Position numbers and translations under genes: made by a program. DNA of 39,740 nucleotides from Cytophagales bacterium (GTDB taxonomy: Bacteria > Bacteroidota > Bacteroidia > Cytophagales > Cyclobacteriaceae): contig WGNT01000074.1 in the NCBI GenBank assembly GCA_016124425.1, positions 1 through 39,740 of the forward strand, written 5' to 3'. Below, piece after piece: positions 1 through 9,183 of the stretch. Position 1 is the stretch's first letter; the number at the start of each line of letters is the position of its first letter. A model generated the notes under the pieces. It worked only from the letters and a program-made list of their open reading frames with translations. It made no database searches and was not told where the DNA came from.

Positions 1-69
1 AACATCCCTTCGGCAGCTCGTGACGCGAAGATTGTTTTCTTTTAATATTTCGGATGTCTTTTCGGTCAT
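1..69 (-). CDS. Fur-family transcriptional regulator, N-terminus only
   Basis: An ATG on the minus strand at 69-67 opens a frame that stays open to the left edge of the window (23 codons). The peptide contains ILKENNLRVTSCRRDV, which resembles the first winged-helix segment of Fur/PerR-type metalloregulators (pattern LK..gLR.T..R..vL). The usual family length is 130-160 residues, so most of the gene is missing because of the window boundary rather than through decay. It follows the symporter stop codon by only 9 bases in the same direction, so the two may be co-transcribed. The call rests on a short stretch; which metal or peroxide it senses cannot be told. Confidence 0.6.
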   Translation of the reverse strand, partial: MTEKTSEILKENNLRVTSCRRDV

Positions 70-78
70 TTTGTCTAA

Positions 79-1854
79 TTACTTCATTTTCTCCCAACTC
101 TTAAATATGACAACCGCTCCAATGGCAGCAATGATTGTGGCTATGCTTCCCCCTACCGTGTTTCCGTAAATCCAGAATCCTGTCGCAAATAGCGCCGCGT
201 ATACCATGATTGAACCAACCAACATTAACCCAATTTCCATCGGCAACTGCCCTTGTTCTTGTTTTTGATCTGGATAGCGATCCAGCAAGCTTTTCCATCC
301 CCAAGATGCCGGCCTTACCTTCTGATAAAACGCAAGCAGGATCTTATCGTCTTCAGGTTTAGTTAGCAAAGTTACTAAAATCCACGTAATAGTGGTTATC
401 CCTACGCCAAGCAGCAATTTAAGGTAACTCATTTCAGCAGGAATGGGCCAGAAGCCCAATTTATGATGAATCGATTCAAAATAAACAGCTACGATAAAGG
501 AGATTATCATCGCGGAAATTTCGGTATACGCATTGATCCTCCACCAGAACCAACGTAATATGAAAATCAGCCCTGTCCCAGCACCAATTTGCAATAAGAT
601 ATTAAATGCCTCCAAGGCATTTGAAAGATAAAGGGCTAATATTGCTGCCAATACCATCAACCCTACGGTAGAAAGCCGGCCCACAAGTACCTGTCCCTTA
701 TCTGTAGACTCCTTATTAACAAAGCGCATATAAAAGTCATTCACAACGTACGAGGAGCCCCAGTTCAAATGGGTGGATAGCGTTGACATAACCGCGGCAA
801 TCAACGATGCAAGTACAATACCGGTCAATCCGGAGGGCAGATAGGTTAACATCGCGGAATAGGCGAGGTCATCACCCAGCTTATCCACAGGTATTTGGGG
901 AAATGCTTCCTGCATGTCGCTGATCTGCGGAAAAACAATCAACGATGAGAGGGCGATTATTATCCATGGCCAAGGGCGTAGCGCATAGTGGGCCACATTA
1001 AAAAACAACGTAGCCCCAATTGCATTCTTTTCATCTTTTGCGGAAAGCATACGCTGCGCGATGTATCCTCCACCGCCCGGTTCCGCTCCCGGGTACCATG
1101 TCGCCCACCACTGAATAGCGATTGGCATGATGAAAAGCGGGATAAGAAGGTTCCAATCGTTGAAGTCGGGAATCAGGTTTAGCTTGCTAGCGACATTCGG
1201 ATGGGAAAGCAGATTGTTCAGCGAGCCGATCTCTGGGAGACCAACGATGTAGTATGCCGCTCCAAATGACCCGATGATGGCAATAAAGAACTGAAAGAAG
1301 TCCGTTAACAGTACCCCTTTTAGCCCTCCTAGAGAACTGTATATTACCGTTACTACTGAAACGAGCAGCAACGTTGACAGGGGACTTAGCCCCAACATGA
1401 TTCCAAATATTTTGATCGCGGCGAGGAGAACCGTGGCCATGATTACTACATTGAAGAAAACACCCAGATAGAGTGCCCTAAAGGCCCTTAGAAAGGCAGC
1501 AGCCCCTCCACCATAACGGATTTCATAAAACTCCAGATCTGTGGTTACCTCCGACCTGCGCCACAGTTTGGCATATACAAAGACGGTTAACATACCCGTC
1601 AGCAAAAAGGCCCACCAAACCCAGTTACCTGATACTCCGTCTTTACGAACAATATCTGTGACCAAGTTTGGGGTATCTGCCGAAAAAGTAGTCGCTACCA
1701 TGGACACCCCCAGCAACCACCAGGGCATGTTTCTTCCTGAAAGAAAGAACTCTTTCGCGCTCTTTCCGGCAGTCTTGGATGCAACCACGCCGATTAGCAT
1801 GGAAATCACAAAAAAGGCAACTATAATGGCCCAATCTATTCCCGATATGTTCAT
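79..1854 (-). CDS. Sodium:solute symporter (SSS) family transporter
   Basis: A 591-residue, strongly hydrophobic protein expected to have 13-14 membrane helices. It should import a small solute using the sodium gradient in the inner membrane. Near the N-terminus (residues 36-46) it has the FFLSGRNMPWW stretch typical of the family, followed by a Ser/Thr-rich helix. Residues 171-188 match the SSS signature (GGL.gV..TD..Q; here IYSSLGGLKGVLLTDFFQ). A long hydrophilic loop near residues 255-275 and late helices to the C-terminus fit the group of Bacteroidota sugar/sialic-acid-like symporters, but the substrate is not readable. It is divergent from a NahK-like sugar kinase gene, which makes an amino-sugar or sugar substrate an attractive inference. 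A Fur-family gene starts 9 bases downstream. Confidence 0.92.
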   Translation of the reverse strand: MNISGIDWAIIVAFFVISMLIGVVASKTAGKSAKEFFLSGRNMPWWLLGVSMVATTFSADTPNLVTDIVRKDGVSGNWVWWAFLLTGMLTVFVYAKLWRRSEVTTDLEFYEIRYGGGAAAFLRAFRALYLGVFFNVVIMATVLLAAIKIFGIMLGLSPLSTLLLVSVVTVIYSSLGGLKGVLLTDFFQFFIAIIGSFGAAYYIVGLPEIGSLNNLLSHPNVASKLNLIPDFNDWNLLIPLFIMPIAIQWWATWYPGAEPGGGGYIAQRMLSAKDEKNAIGATLFFNVAHYALRPWPWIIIALSSLIVFPQISDMQEAFPQIPVDKLGDDLAYSAMLTYLPSGLTGIVLASLIAAVMSTLSTHLNWGSSYVVNDFYMRFVNKESTDKGQVLVGRLSTVGLMVLAAILALYLSNALEAFNILLQIGAGTGLIFILRWFWWRINAYTEISAMIISFIVAVYFESIHHKLGFWPIPAEMSYLKLLLGVGITTITWILVTLLTKPEDDKILLAFYQKVRPASWGWKSLLDRYPDQKQEQGQLPMEIGLMLVGSIMVYAALFATGFWIYGNTVGGSIATIIAAIGAVVIFKSWEKMK

Positions 1855-2169
1855 GATCTGTTTTATGTAATATTTACGTTGACGTTTTTAAAATAAAATG
1901 CTGAATATAGTAGATAATGGTTTTTAAATAAAGAAATTTTTCATGAACTCTCCCAGCTTTCAGCATTTTTTATGCAATACTCCTTCGTAAGCACGACAAA
2001 AATAGCCCTGCCGGATTCTGAAGTAGGCCTGAATTCGAGTAAATATAAATGGTTTGGAACAGGAATAAGTAAAACTGTTGTATTTTTACAGGAGGATTAT
2101 CAAAAAAGATCTAATAAACCCGCAGTCGTCAATCGTATCATTCTGAAATTGCGGCATTGTGTTGAATAT
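1855..2169. other. Divergent intergenic region between symporter and sugar-kinase genes
   Basis: About 315 bases between two divergently read genes, AT-rich. The kinase reading frame extends upstream through this region to 1972, but the extension is not protein-like, and the family length argues for the later ATG at 2170. I found no clean TTG-N(17-23)-TAnnTTTG promoter on either strand and no strong hairpin. Both promoters should nevertheless lie here. Confidence 0.5.
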
Positions 2170-3237
2170 ATGGATAAATCTACAGTTGAAGCTTTACTAG
2201 CCCACTACCCTATTCAAGTAGATTCCTTGACATTTTCGTCGTTTGGATCAGGACATATTCATAGTACGTACCGCGTCTCCACAGGGCGGGCTGTTTTTAT
2301 AGTTCAGGAGTTTAACGATCAAGTGTTTAAATTTCCAGACCGCATTTCAGGGAACCTGTCTGTGCTTTTAAGGGAGCTTAAACCGGGAAGTCTGCCCTAT
2401 GAACTGCCACTTCCACTTGTTAATAACGCAGGAGTCTTTTTTACTGCCCTCGAAGGGCGACTATTTCGCTTATTTCCCTTTGTATCCGGTCTGACCAAAG
2501 ACGGTGTAGACAATCCGTATCAATCGAAGTTGGCAGCTGAAGCATTCGCTAATTTTATACTGGTTTTTTTATCGGTGGACGCGGGCTTACTTCAGGATAC
2601 CATTCCACAATTTCATGACCTCGATCTGCGATTTCGACAATTTGAAGAAAGTGTGAGGGGGTGTAGCCGTGATATAGATGCCGAAACGGCCGATTTGATA
2701 GATTTCTACCAAAGTCAACGCGATCTGGTAGACATGTACAATAGCTACAGTGCTACCCTCCCAAAACGGGTGACCCATAACGACACCAAGATAAATAACT
2801 TAATCTACCGGGATGATTTGAAGCATGTCAATGCCGTGATTGACTTGGATACAATCATGGCCGGCTTTGTGTTTTACGACTTTGGAGATCTTGTACGGAC
2901 AGTGGTTTGTACTGAGGATGAAGCCTCACAAAATTGGGAGAGTATTCGGGTTGATATGGAGAAATATGCTTCGTTAGTAGACGGATTCTATCAGCCACTG
3001 GAAGAATCATTAGGTCGGGAGGAACTCGACTCCCTGCCTTATGGCGGAGAAATGATGACCTGTATTATGGGGTTGAGGTTTTTGACGGATTACCTCAACG
3101 GAAATACCTATTATCATATCACCTACGAACAGCAAAACCTCCACAGGGCTAAGAACCAACGTATGCTCTTACAGTCTTTGCGGGAACACAGACCGCATAT
3201 TCAAACATTGATAGCCAGCCGGAGCATGCAAGAATGA
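2170..3237 (+). CDS. NahK-like sugar kinase (APH phosphotransferase family)
   Basis: A 355-residue cytoplasmic kinase when started at the ATG at 2170; the frame is open from 1972, but the upstream 66 codons look non-coding and NahK proteins are about 360 residues. The N-terminal FGSGHIHSTYRV stretch is the nucleotide-binding loop. HNDTKINN at residues 203-210 is the catalytic loop in the exact form known from N-acetylhexosamine 1-kinase, and VIDLDT near 223-228 supplies the metal-binding Asp. The family includes NahK (GlcNAc/GalNAc to the 1-phosphate), so phosphorylation of an amino sugar at C1 is the likely reaction; other sugars are possible. It sits opposite a sodium:solute symporter. No lacto-N-biose phosphorylase is nearby. 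recG follows 27 bases downstream. Confidence 0.8.
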   Translation: MDKSTVEALLAHYPIQVDSLTFSSFGSGHIHSTYRVSTGRAVFIVQEFNDQVFKFPDRISGNLSVLLRELKPGSLPYELPLPLVNNAGVFFTALEGRLFRLFPFVSGLTKDGVDNPYQSKLAAEAFANFILVFLSVDAGLLQDTIPQFHDLDLRFRQFEESVRGCSRDIDAETADLIDFYQSQRDLVDMYNSYSATLPKRVTHNDTKINNLIYRDDLKHVNAVIDLDTIMAGFVFYDFGDLVRTVVCTEDEASQNWESIRVDMEKYASLVDGFYQPLEESLGREELDSLPYGGEMMTCIMGLRFLTDYLNGNTYYHITYEQQNLHRAKNQRMLLQSLREHRPHIQTLIASRSMQE

Positions 3238-3264
3238 GTACCGGCGGTCTAAAACTAAAGAAAG

Positions 3265-5358
3265 TTGTCTGGATATTTTGATACAAGCATCGCCTATTTA
3301 AAAGGAGTAGGACCACAGAAAGCCGAGCTTTTAAGTAAAGAACTGCAAATAGTTACTTTTGGAGAACTTCTTTCGCATTTCCCTTTCAGGTATGAAGACC
3401 GCACGACATTTTATAAGATAAACGAGCTAAACTCCGACTTACAACATGTACAGGTCCTAGGGCAACTAGTGGGCATTGAAACCCTGGGAGAGGGAAGAAG
3501 GAAGCGCCTAGTAGCCTACCTAAAAGATGAGACCGGTGTGATGGAACTCACTTGGTTTAAAGGCATACAGTGGGCTACCAAGAAACTTGTGCCGGGAGCA
3601 TCTTATGTTGTATTCGGAAAGCCAAACCAATTTGGTAGAAAATTCAGTATCGCCCACCCAGAGATAGAACCACTCACCCAAGCCAAAGAAGAAAAACGTT
3701 ACCTGCAGCCTGTTTATCCTACAACCGAAAAGCTTAAAAGCAGGTTTTTGGACAGCAAAGGAATTTCCAAAATAATAGAGGTATTGTTAGGCCAGTCACT
3801 TTCTATGCTTCCTGAGACACTTCCAGCGTCCCTTTTAGATTCCAACAACCTTTTGCCGAAGCGGGAGGCAATTTACCACATTCATTTTCCTGCTAATGAG
3901 CAACTACTTCAGCAGGCAAGGTTTCGGTTGAAATTCGAGGAGTTCTTTTTTCTGCAATTACGATTGTTAAAGTTGAAGTTGACCCGAACCGAGAAGTTTA
4001 GAGGACAGGTTTTACAGCAAACGGCCCTTTTGACCCAATTTTACAGTCAGCATCTGCCTTTTGAACTTACCGATGCCCAAAAGAGGGTGATAAAAGAAGT
4101 ATATGCGGATCTTAAGTCCGGAAAGCAAATGAACCGGCTTATTCAGGGAGACGTAGGTTCCGGTAAGACGATCGTTGCCTTTATTTGCATTTTGATAGCC
4201 ATCGATTCAGGAGCGCAAAGCTGCCTAATGGCGCCTACCGAAATTCTCGCTTACCAGCACTTCGAAGGTTTAAAGCCATATGCGGAGAGCATGGGGCTTC
4301 GAATTGGTCTGCTGACGGGATCTTCTAAAAAGTCCCAGCGCGAAATCATCCATCAATCCCTTAGGTCGGGGGAGTTGCATATCCTCATTGGTACGCATGC
4401 CCTCTTGGAGGATGTCGTGCAATTTAAGAATTTGGGGCTCGCGATAATCGATGAGCAGCATCGCTTTGGAGTAGCGCAGAGAGCCAAGCTCTGGGGTAAA
4501 AACCTTGCCAGTTATCCGCACGTTTTAGTCATGACGGCGACACCCATTCCCCGCACGTTGGCAATGACGGTATATGGAGATTTGGATATTTCGATTATCG
4601 ATGAGCTACCGAGTGGCCGAAAGGCCATTCAGACAATTCACCGCTATGATAAAGACCGCCTAAAGGTCTTTGGCTTTTTGAAGAAAGAAATCGAAAAAGG
4701 ACGGCAAGTATACATGGTATATCCGCTAATAGAGGAGTCTGAAAAAATGGACTTGAAAAGCCTAATGGATGGCCACGAAAGCATTTGCCGCGCATTCCCA
4801 GAATACCCTATTGGCATCCTTCACGGCAATATGAAGCCTGGCGACAAAGATTTCGAAATGGCGCGGTTCGTTAAAGGAGAGACAAAAATCATGGTAGCTA
4901 CCACTGTGATCGAAGTCGGAGTCAATGTGCCCAATGCGACGGTGATGGTCGTAGAAAACGCGGAACGGTTTGGCTTATCTCAGCTACATCAACTACGCGG
5001 CAGGGTAGGAAGAGGTTCCAGTCAGTCCTATTGCATTCTTATGACCAAATACGAGTTATCGAAGGATAGCCGCATACGACTAGAAACAATGGTACGAACG
5101 AACAATGGATTTGAAATTGCCGATGTAGATTTGCGCCTACGGGGACCGGGAGACCTAAGCGGTACACAGCAATCGGGGATAGCCGACCTGAAACTCGGGG
5201 ATATCAGCAAGGATGCAGGTATATTAACCCTTGCAAGAGACGCTGCGCGGGATCTATTGGAAAAGGATCCTCAACTTTCACTGCCGCAGCACGCTGTAGT
5301 GCTTGAACAAATAAAGAAGCAAACCAACCAAGCGCTAAATTGGAGCCGCATATCCTGA
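3265..5358 (+). CDS. recG: ATP-dependent DNA helicase RecG
   Basis: A 697-residue superfamily 2 helicase that remodels stalled replication forks and Holliday junctions. The N-terminal wedge domain begins FDTSIAYLKGVGPQKAELL, a hallmark of RecG, and includes an OB fold around residues 60-135. The helicase core has Walker A GDVGSGKT (295-302), the DEQH box (396-399), motif III MTATPIPRTL, and motif VI QLRGRVGRG. Length is normal for the family. The start must be TTG at 3265 or a nearby non-ATG codon, because an in-frame stop lies at 3256-3258 and no ATG occurs before the conserved N-terminus. It follows the kinase gene by 27 bases, probably in one transcript. Confidence 0.97.
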   Translation: MSGYFDTSIAYLKGVGPQKAELLSKELQIVTFGELLSHFPFRYEDRTTFYKINELNSDLQHVQVLGQLVGIETLGEGRRKRLVAYLKDETGVMELTWFKGIQWATKKLVPGASYVVFGKPNQFGRKFSIAHPEIEPLTQAKEEKRYLQPVYPTTEKLKSRFLDSKGISKIIEVLLGQSLSMLPETLPASLLDSNNLLPKREAIYHIHFPANEQLLQQARFRLKFEEFFFLQLRLLKLKLTRTEKFRGQVLQQTALLTQFYSQHLPFELTDAQKRVIKEVYADLKSGKQMNRLIQGDVGSGKTIVAFICILIAIDSGAQSCLMAPTEILAYQHFEGLKPYAESMGLRIGLLTGSSKKSQREIIHQSLRSGELHILIGTHALLEDVVQFKNLGLAIIDEQHRFGVAQRAKLWGKNLASYPHVLVMTATPIPRTLAMTVYGDLDISIIDELPSGRKAIQTIHRYDKDRLKVFGFLKKEIEKGRQVYMVYPLIEESEKMDLKSLMDGHESICRAFPEYPIGILHGNMKPGDKDFEMARFVKGETKIMVATTVIEVGVNVPNATVMVVENAERFGLSQLHQLRGRVGRGSSQSYCILMTKYELSKDSRIRLETMVRTNNGFEIADVDLRLRGPGDLSGTQQSGIADLKLGDISKDAGILTLARDAARDLLEKDPQLSLPQHAVVLEQIKKQTNQALNWSRIS

Positions 5359-5466
5359 ACCAACCACAGAGCCTTATGATATGCTTTAAAAGGGAATACT
5401 CCATACTTTCGGGAAGTTGGTATGATTATTATACCTAAATATTATAGCACCAATACCCTAAAAACG

Positions 5467-6309
5467 ATGAACATAAAAACTTCGACGCTACTATTGCTCA
5501 CGCTTGGTATACTTAACGCCTCGTCCTGTGTATCCAAGAAGAAATTTACAGATGCCACCACGCACATTAGCCGGCTAACAAAAGAACTTGAAGATACGCA
5601 AGCATCTTTAAAGAAGACACAAGAAGAACTCGCCACTGCACAGCGCCAATTCCAACAACTTTCGGCAGATTTGGCGAAGGAAAAGTCCCTAAATGAATCC
5701 CTGAATAACCGTCTAAACCAAGCAGTTTCCACCTCTTCGTCGGTACAGGAGCAGCTTAGCGAAAAGGAACAAAAGCTATTGGAGCAGCAAGAACGGCTAG
5801 ACCAACTCCAAAGTCTCCTCGACGAACAAAAAGCTGTGATGAGTAACCTAAAGGCTACGGTGGACCGAGCGCTAAATCAGTACCGCTCAGATGAATTGCA
5901 GATTTACGAGCAGGATGGAAAGCTCTACGTGTCGTTGCAGGATAAGCTTCTTTTTCCTTCAGGAAGTGCTACGGTCAATAAGGAGGGAACCGAAGCGCTT
6001 GGCAAGTTGGCAGAAGTACTCAATAATAACGAAGAAATCCAAATCATGGTGGAAGGCCATACAGACAGTATCCCCATCAGGGGCAGGTTTGAAGACAATT
6101 GGGCATTAAGCACTGCGCGGGCCACAGCGATTGTTCGTATCCTTACGGGTATTTACGACGTAGCGCCGGAAAGGGTGATTGCCGCGGGGAAGAGTTATTA
6201 TGAACCAAAGGAATCCAACAAAACCCCGGAGGGAAGAGCCAAAAATCGCCGCACGGAAATCATCCTGACACCAAAGCTAGACGAGCTATTCAAGCTGTTA
6301 CAACAATAA
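5467..6309 (+). CDS. OmpA-family peptidoglycan-binding lipoprotein with coiled coil
   Basis: The frame is open from 5422, but the ATG at 5467 gives a proper lipoprotein signal: MNIKTST, a Leu-rich core, then NASSC with Cys21 as lipidation site, giving 280 residues. Residues about 30-135 form a long Lys/Glu/Gln heptad coiled coil. Residues about 160-270 are an OmpA C-terminal domain with the peptidoglycan-binding motif GHTDSIPIRGRFEDNWALST followed by RA, and the terminal GRAKNRRTEI motif. It should span from the outer membrane to the cell wall. It resembles the MotB/OmpA-like lipoproteins common in Bacteroidota. The rluE-type gene begins 3 bases after its stop, so the two are co-translated or at least co-transcribed. 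Confidence 0.92.
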   Translation: MNIKTSTLLLLTLGILNASSCVSKKKFTDATTHISRLTKELEDTQASLKKTQEELATAQRQFQQLSADLAKEKSLNESLNNRLNQAVSTSSSVQEQLSEKEQKLLEQQERLDQLQSLLDEQKAVMSNLKATVDRALNQYRSDELQIYEQDGKLYVSLQDKLLFPSGSATVNKEGTEALGKLAEVLNNNEEIQIMVEGHTDSIPIRGRFEDNWALSTARATAIVRILTGIYDVAPERVIAAGKSYYEPKESNKTPEGRAKNRRTEIILTPKLDELFKLLQQ

Positions 6310-6312
6310 GCC

Positions 6313-6903
6313 ATGAACCGGTATTTTGTGGTGTACAAACCCTTTGGTGTCTTAAGCCAGTTTAGTGGCGATAAAGACACGCTGAAGGAACTTGGCGATT
6401 TTCCGTTAGATGTCTATCCGGTAGGTCGGCTGGATAAGGACAGCGAAGGGCTGCTTATAATTACAAACGACAAGAGAATTAATCAGTTGCTCTTGGAACC
6501 CAAGCAGGCCCACGAACGCGAATACTTTGTACAGGTAGAGGGCGATCCGTCGGATTCTGCCTTACGTCAACTCGAATCCGGTGTGATAATACAAGTCGAT
6601 AAGAAAACCTACCGGACTAAGAGGTCGGTTGTTCATCGGCTTTCCGATATTCCCGATCTGCCACCGAGAAATCCACCGGTAAGGTTTAGAAAAACGGTTC
6701 CGGATTCATGGCTTTCGCTTACGCTAGTAGAGGGCAAAAATCGACAGGTACGGAAAATGACTGCTGCGGTTGGATTTCCGACGTTAAGGCTGGTTCGCTG
6801 GAGAATTGAAAAGTTAAGTATAGAGGGTTTCGCTTCTGGCCAAGTTCAGGAACTTTCCCAACATGCGCTATACGCCGGGTTGGCTCTTACTGAGCCTGCT
6901 TAG
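6313..6903 (+). CDS. 23S rRNA pseudouridine synthase, RluE/RsuA type
   Basis: A 196-residue enzyme that isomerises a uridine in rRNA to pseudouridine. It begins with the family hallmark YFVVYKPFGVLSQF and carries the catalytic motif GRLDKDSEGLL with Asp41 as nucleophile. The later EGKNRQVRKMTAAVGFPTLRL stretch is the conserved RsuA-family C-terminal block. There is no N-terminal S4 domain, and the length matches RluE (modifies U2457 of 23S rRNA in E. coli) better than RsuA or RluB. The exact target position is inferred. The start lies 3 bases after the stop of the OmpA-type lipoprotein gene. Confidence 0.92.
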   Translation: MNRYFVVYKPFGVLSQFSGDKDTLKELGDFPLDVYPVGRLDKDSEGLLIITNDKRINQLLLEPKQAHEREYFVQVEGDPSDSALRQLESGVIIQVDKKTYRTKRSVVHRLSDIPDLPPRNPPVRFRKTVPDSWLSLTLVEGKNRQVRKMTAAVGFPTLRLVRWRIEKLSIEGFASGQVQELSQHALYAGLALTEPA

Positions 6904-6967
6904 ACCGCGGCTTAGTTGTCGGTATTGGGGTGTTTTAAGGCATTTGATAAGAACAGGCCGTTGTAAA

Positions 6968-6998
6968 TTGTGTTAAACAAGTATTTGTTCTAATTTAG
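6968..6998 (+). promoter_or_regulatory. Candidate Bacteroidota-type promoter before the MoxR gene
   Basis: TTG at 6968-6970, a 20-base spacer, then TAATTTAG at 6991-6998. This fits TTG-N(17-23)-TAnnTTTG with one mismatch (A for the third T). It leaves a leader of about 55-60 bases before the ATG at 7063. One mismatch and AT-rich surroundings keep confidence low. Confidence 0.35.
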
Positions 6999-7062
6999 GC
7001 CGACTAAACGCAGGGCAACGAAATCAGGTGAACTATCATCGGTAAATAATTAAAAACAGAAC

Positions 7063-8034
7063 ATGCATCAAGACAAAATAAAAGACGCTATTCGCGAAGT
7101 GAAAAAAATTGTAGTAGGCCAGGACAGGATGGTAAACAGGCTATTGATTGGTCTTTTTACCAATGGCCACATTTTGTTGGAAGGAGTTCCGGGATTGGCA
7201 AAGACACTTACCGTAAATACTCTGGCGAAGGTGCTGCACTTGGATTTTAAGCGAATACAATTTACTCCTGATTTGTTGCCTTCGGATCTGATTGGAACCA
7301 TGATTTACAACCAGCTGACTGCTAATTTTGAAGTAAAAAAAGGACCAATCTTTTCTAACATCATCCTTGCGGATGAAGTGAACCGATCTCCGGCCAAGGT
7401 ACAGTCGGCTTTGCTGGAAGCCATGCAGGAGAAGCAGGTAACTATCGGTGAGACTACCTATACGCTAGACAAACCCTTTCTGGTATTAGCTACGCAAAAC
7501 CCAGTAGACCAAGAGGGTACCTACCCGTTGCCAGAAGCGCAGGTGGATCGCTTTATGATGAAGGTGAACATCGACTATCCTTCCAAAAAGGATGAAATGG
7601 AGGTCATGCGGCGGATGACAGATGCTTTCTTTGTATCAGAGGTAAATCCCATACTCGAACGGGAGGACATATTTGCCATTCGCGCGGAAATTAACAAAGT
7701 AAGAATAGCGGAACCACTGGAAAATTATATTATCGAGTTGGTGTTTTCTACCCGGTACCCTGAGAAATATGGGATGCATGAAGAGGCAAAGTATATCCAA
7801 TTTGGAGCGTCACCACGGGCCAGTATCAATCTAAACCTCGCCGCAAAAGCTGTTGCGTATATGGACCAAAGAGATTATGTACTTCCAGAGGACATCAAAG
7901 AAATTGCCGACGATGTTTTGAATCACCGCATTATTCTGAACTACGAGGCAGAGGCAGACAATGTAAGTACAAGAGATCTGGTAAAGCGGATTTTGGACCG
8001 GATACCGCTTAACAAATCAGCCGTATTTAATTGA
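7063..8034 (+). CDS. MoxR-family AAA+ ATPase
   Basis: A 323-residue cytoplasmic AAA+ ATPase. It has the MoxR-specific Walker A GVPGLAKT (41-48), Walker B IILADEVNR (101-109, Asp105/Glu106), and the downstream LATQNPVDQEGTYPLPEAQ sensor-1 block. MoxR proteins act as chaperones that mature or activate VWA-domain partners, often in envelope stress or metal insertion. In most Bacteroidota the gene leads a cluster with DUF58 and BatA-E genes. Here none follows; the next gene encodes a LytS-type kinase, whose likely start lies 86 bases downstream. The partner must therefore be elsewhere or absent. Confidence 0.95.
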   Translation: MHQDKIKDAIREVKKIVVGQDRMVNRLLIGLFTNGHILLEGVPGLAKTLTVNTLAKVLHLDFKRIQFTPDLLPSDLIGTMIYNQLTANFEVKKGPIFSNIILADEVNRSPAKVQSALLEAMQEKQVTIGETTYTLDKPFLVLATQNPVDQEGTYPLPEAQVDRFMMKVNIDYPSKKDEMEVMRRMTDAFFVSEVNPILEREDIFAIRAEINKVRIAEPLENYIIELVFSTRYPEKYGMHEEAKYIQFGASPRASINLNLAAKAVAYMDQRDYVLPEDIKEIADDVLNHRIILNYEAEADNVSTRDLVKRILDRIPLNKSAVFN

Positions 8035-8120
8035 TAGTTGACCATCATCCTTTCTTGCGTCTGTTTATCCCAAAGGAAGGGGTGATGGGTTATTTTTTAT
8101 CTATATTTAAATCCAGTTTT

Positions 8121-9170
8121 ATGGATAAAAATAGATTATATTGGGCGTTGCAGGTAGGAGGGTGGCTGGGCTTTGCTCTAGTTAACCTGTTTTTTATGTC
8201 GTTAGACAGGGGCATTACGGCCATTCAAGTAGGCGCCTACTTTTCTCTAGCAACGTTCTATTTTCTTTCGACCCACTTTTTGAGGTATACCATAAAGAAA
8301 AATTGTTGGTTCGAGTTCCCTCTCGAGAAACTCATAAAAAAGGTGTTTACTTCCTTGGTATTGTTGAGTTTGGTAAATATGCTGGCTCAAATTATCATCA
8401 ATTTAGCTTTTGATACGTTAAATCCCGTCAGTGACATTCGGCCCTCGGTCCTGTTGGCAAATTTGTTTACCAGCTTTTTATTTTACTCCCTATGGGTGTT
8501 GATGTATTTCTTGTTTTATTTTTTGGATAATCACAATTCTTCCTTGAGGTATCAGGCGAAGATCAACGAGATCAAACTCATTCACCTGCGGAATCAGTTA
8601 AACCCTCATTTTATATTCAACGCGCTCAATAGTGTCAGGGCTTTGGTTGACGAAGATCCAACGAAAGCTAAGTCGGCGATTACGCAGCTATCGAATATCC
8701 TCCGTTATTCGCTCGTAATGGACAAGCACAAGGTGATTCCTTTTGGCGAAGAACTAAATACAGTAAAAGATTACCTAAATTTGGAGTTGATCCGGTTTGA
8801 GGAGCGGCTGAAGGTCAATTATGAGATTGAACCTGCTGCGTTTCAATATAAGATTCCACCGATGATGCTGCAGACCATCGTGGAAAATGCGATCAAGCAC
8901 GGTATTTCCAACCTTATGAGAGGGGGATTGATAGAGATTAAATGCAATTTGGGTCTATTGGATGATTTGTATATCTGGGTGAAAAACAGCGGCCAGTATA
9001 AAGGCGATATCGGCAGCAAACGGAGGGGGGGAGGACATGGTATTTCCAATACGATCGAACGGCTCAAACTCATTTATGGCCCGCGGGCTTCGTTCAAGAT
9101 ATTTAACCAAGGGCATGAATTTGTTGTAACAGAAATAAAAATACCGAAACAAAACCTTATATTAGACTAA
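8121..9170 (+). CDS. LytS/YehU-type sensor histidine kinase
   Basis: A membrane histidine kinase of the His_kinase (PF06580) class, 349 residues from the ATG at 8121. Four hydrophobic segments lie at about residues 10-28, 36-54, 76-96 and 111-135, followed by a short coiled linker. The phosphoacceptor motif LRNQLNPHFIFNALNSVR holds His163. The ATP-binding domain has PPMMLQTIVENAIKHG and the glycine box GGGHGISNTIERLKLIYG. The frame is open from 8031; an alternative ATG at 8085 has a purine-rich AAGGAAGGGG just before it, so the start is uncertain by 12 residues. Its cognate LytTR regulator begins 13 bases after the stop. There is no separate extracellular sensor domain, so the signal is probably read in the membrane. 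Confidence 0.93.
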   Translation: MDKNRLYWALQVGGWLGFALVNLFFMSLDRGITAIQVGAYFSLATFYFLSTHFLRYTIKKNCWFEFPLEKLIKKVFTSLVLLSLVNMLAQIIINLAFDTLNPVSDIRPSVLLANLFTSFLFYSLWVLMYFLFYFLDNHNSSLRYQAKINEIKLIHLRNQLNPHFIFNALNSVRALVDEDPTKAKSAITQLSNILRYSLVMDKHKVIPFGEELNTVKDYLNLELIRFEERLKVNYEIEPAAFQYKIPPMMLQTIVENAIKHGISNLMRGGLIEIKCNLGLLDDLYIWVKNSGQYKGDIGSKRRGGGHGISNTIERLKLIYGPRASFKIFNQGHEFVVTEIKIPKQNLILD

Positions 9171-9183
9171 AAATTATAACCAA

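Noticed and set aside
1541..1870. 109-codon plus-strand frame opposite the symporter gene
   Set aside because: Antisense to a clear SSS transporter; composition is that of a shadow frame and no motif is recognisable.
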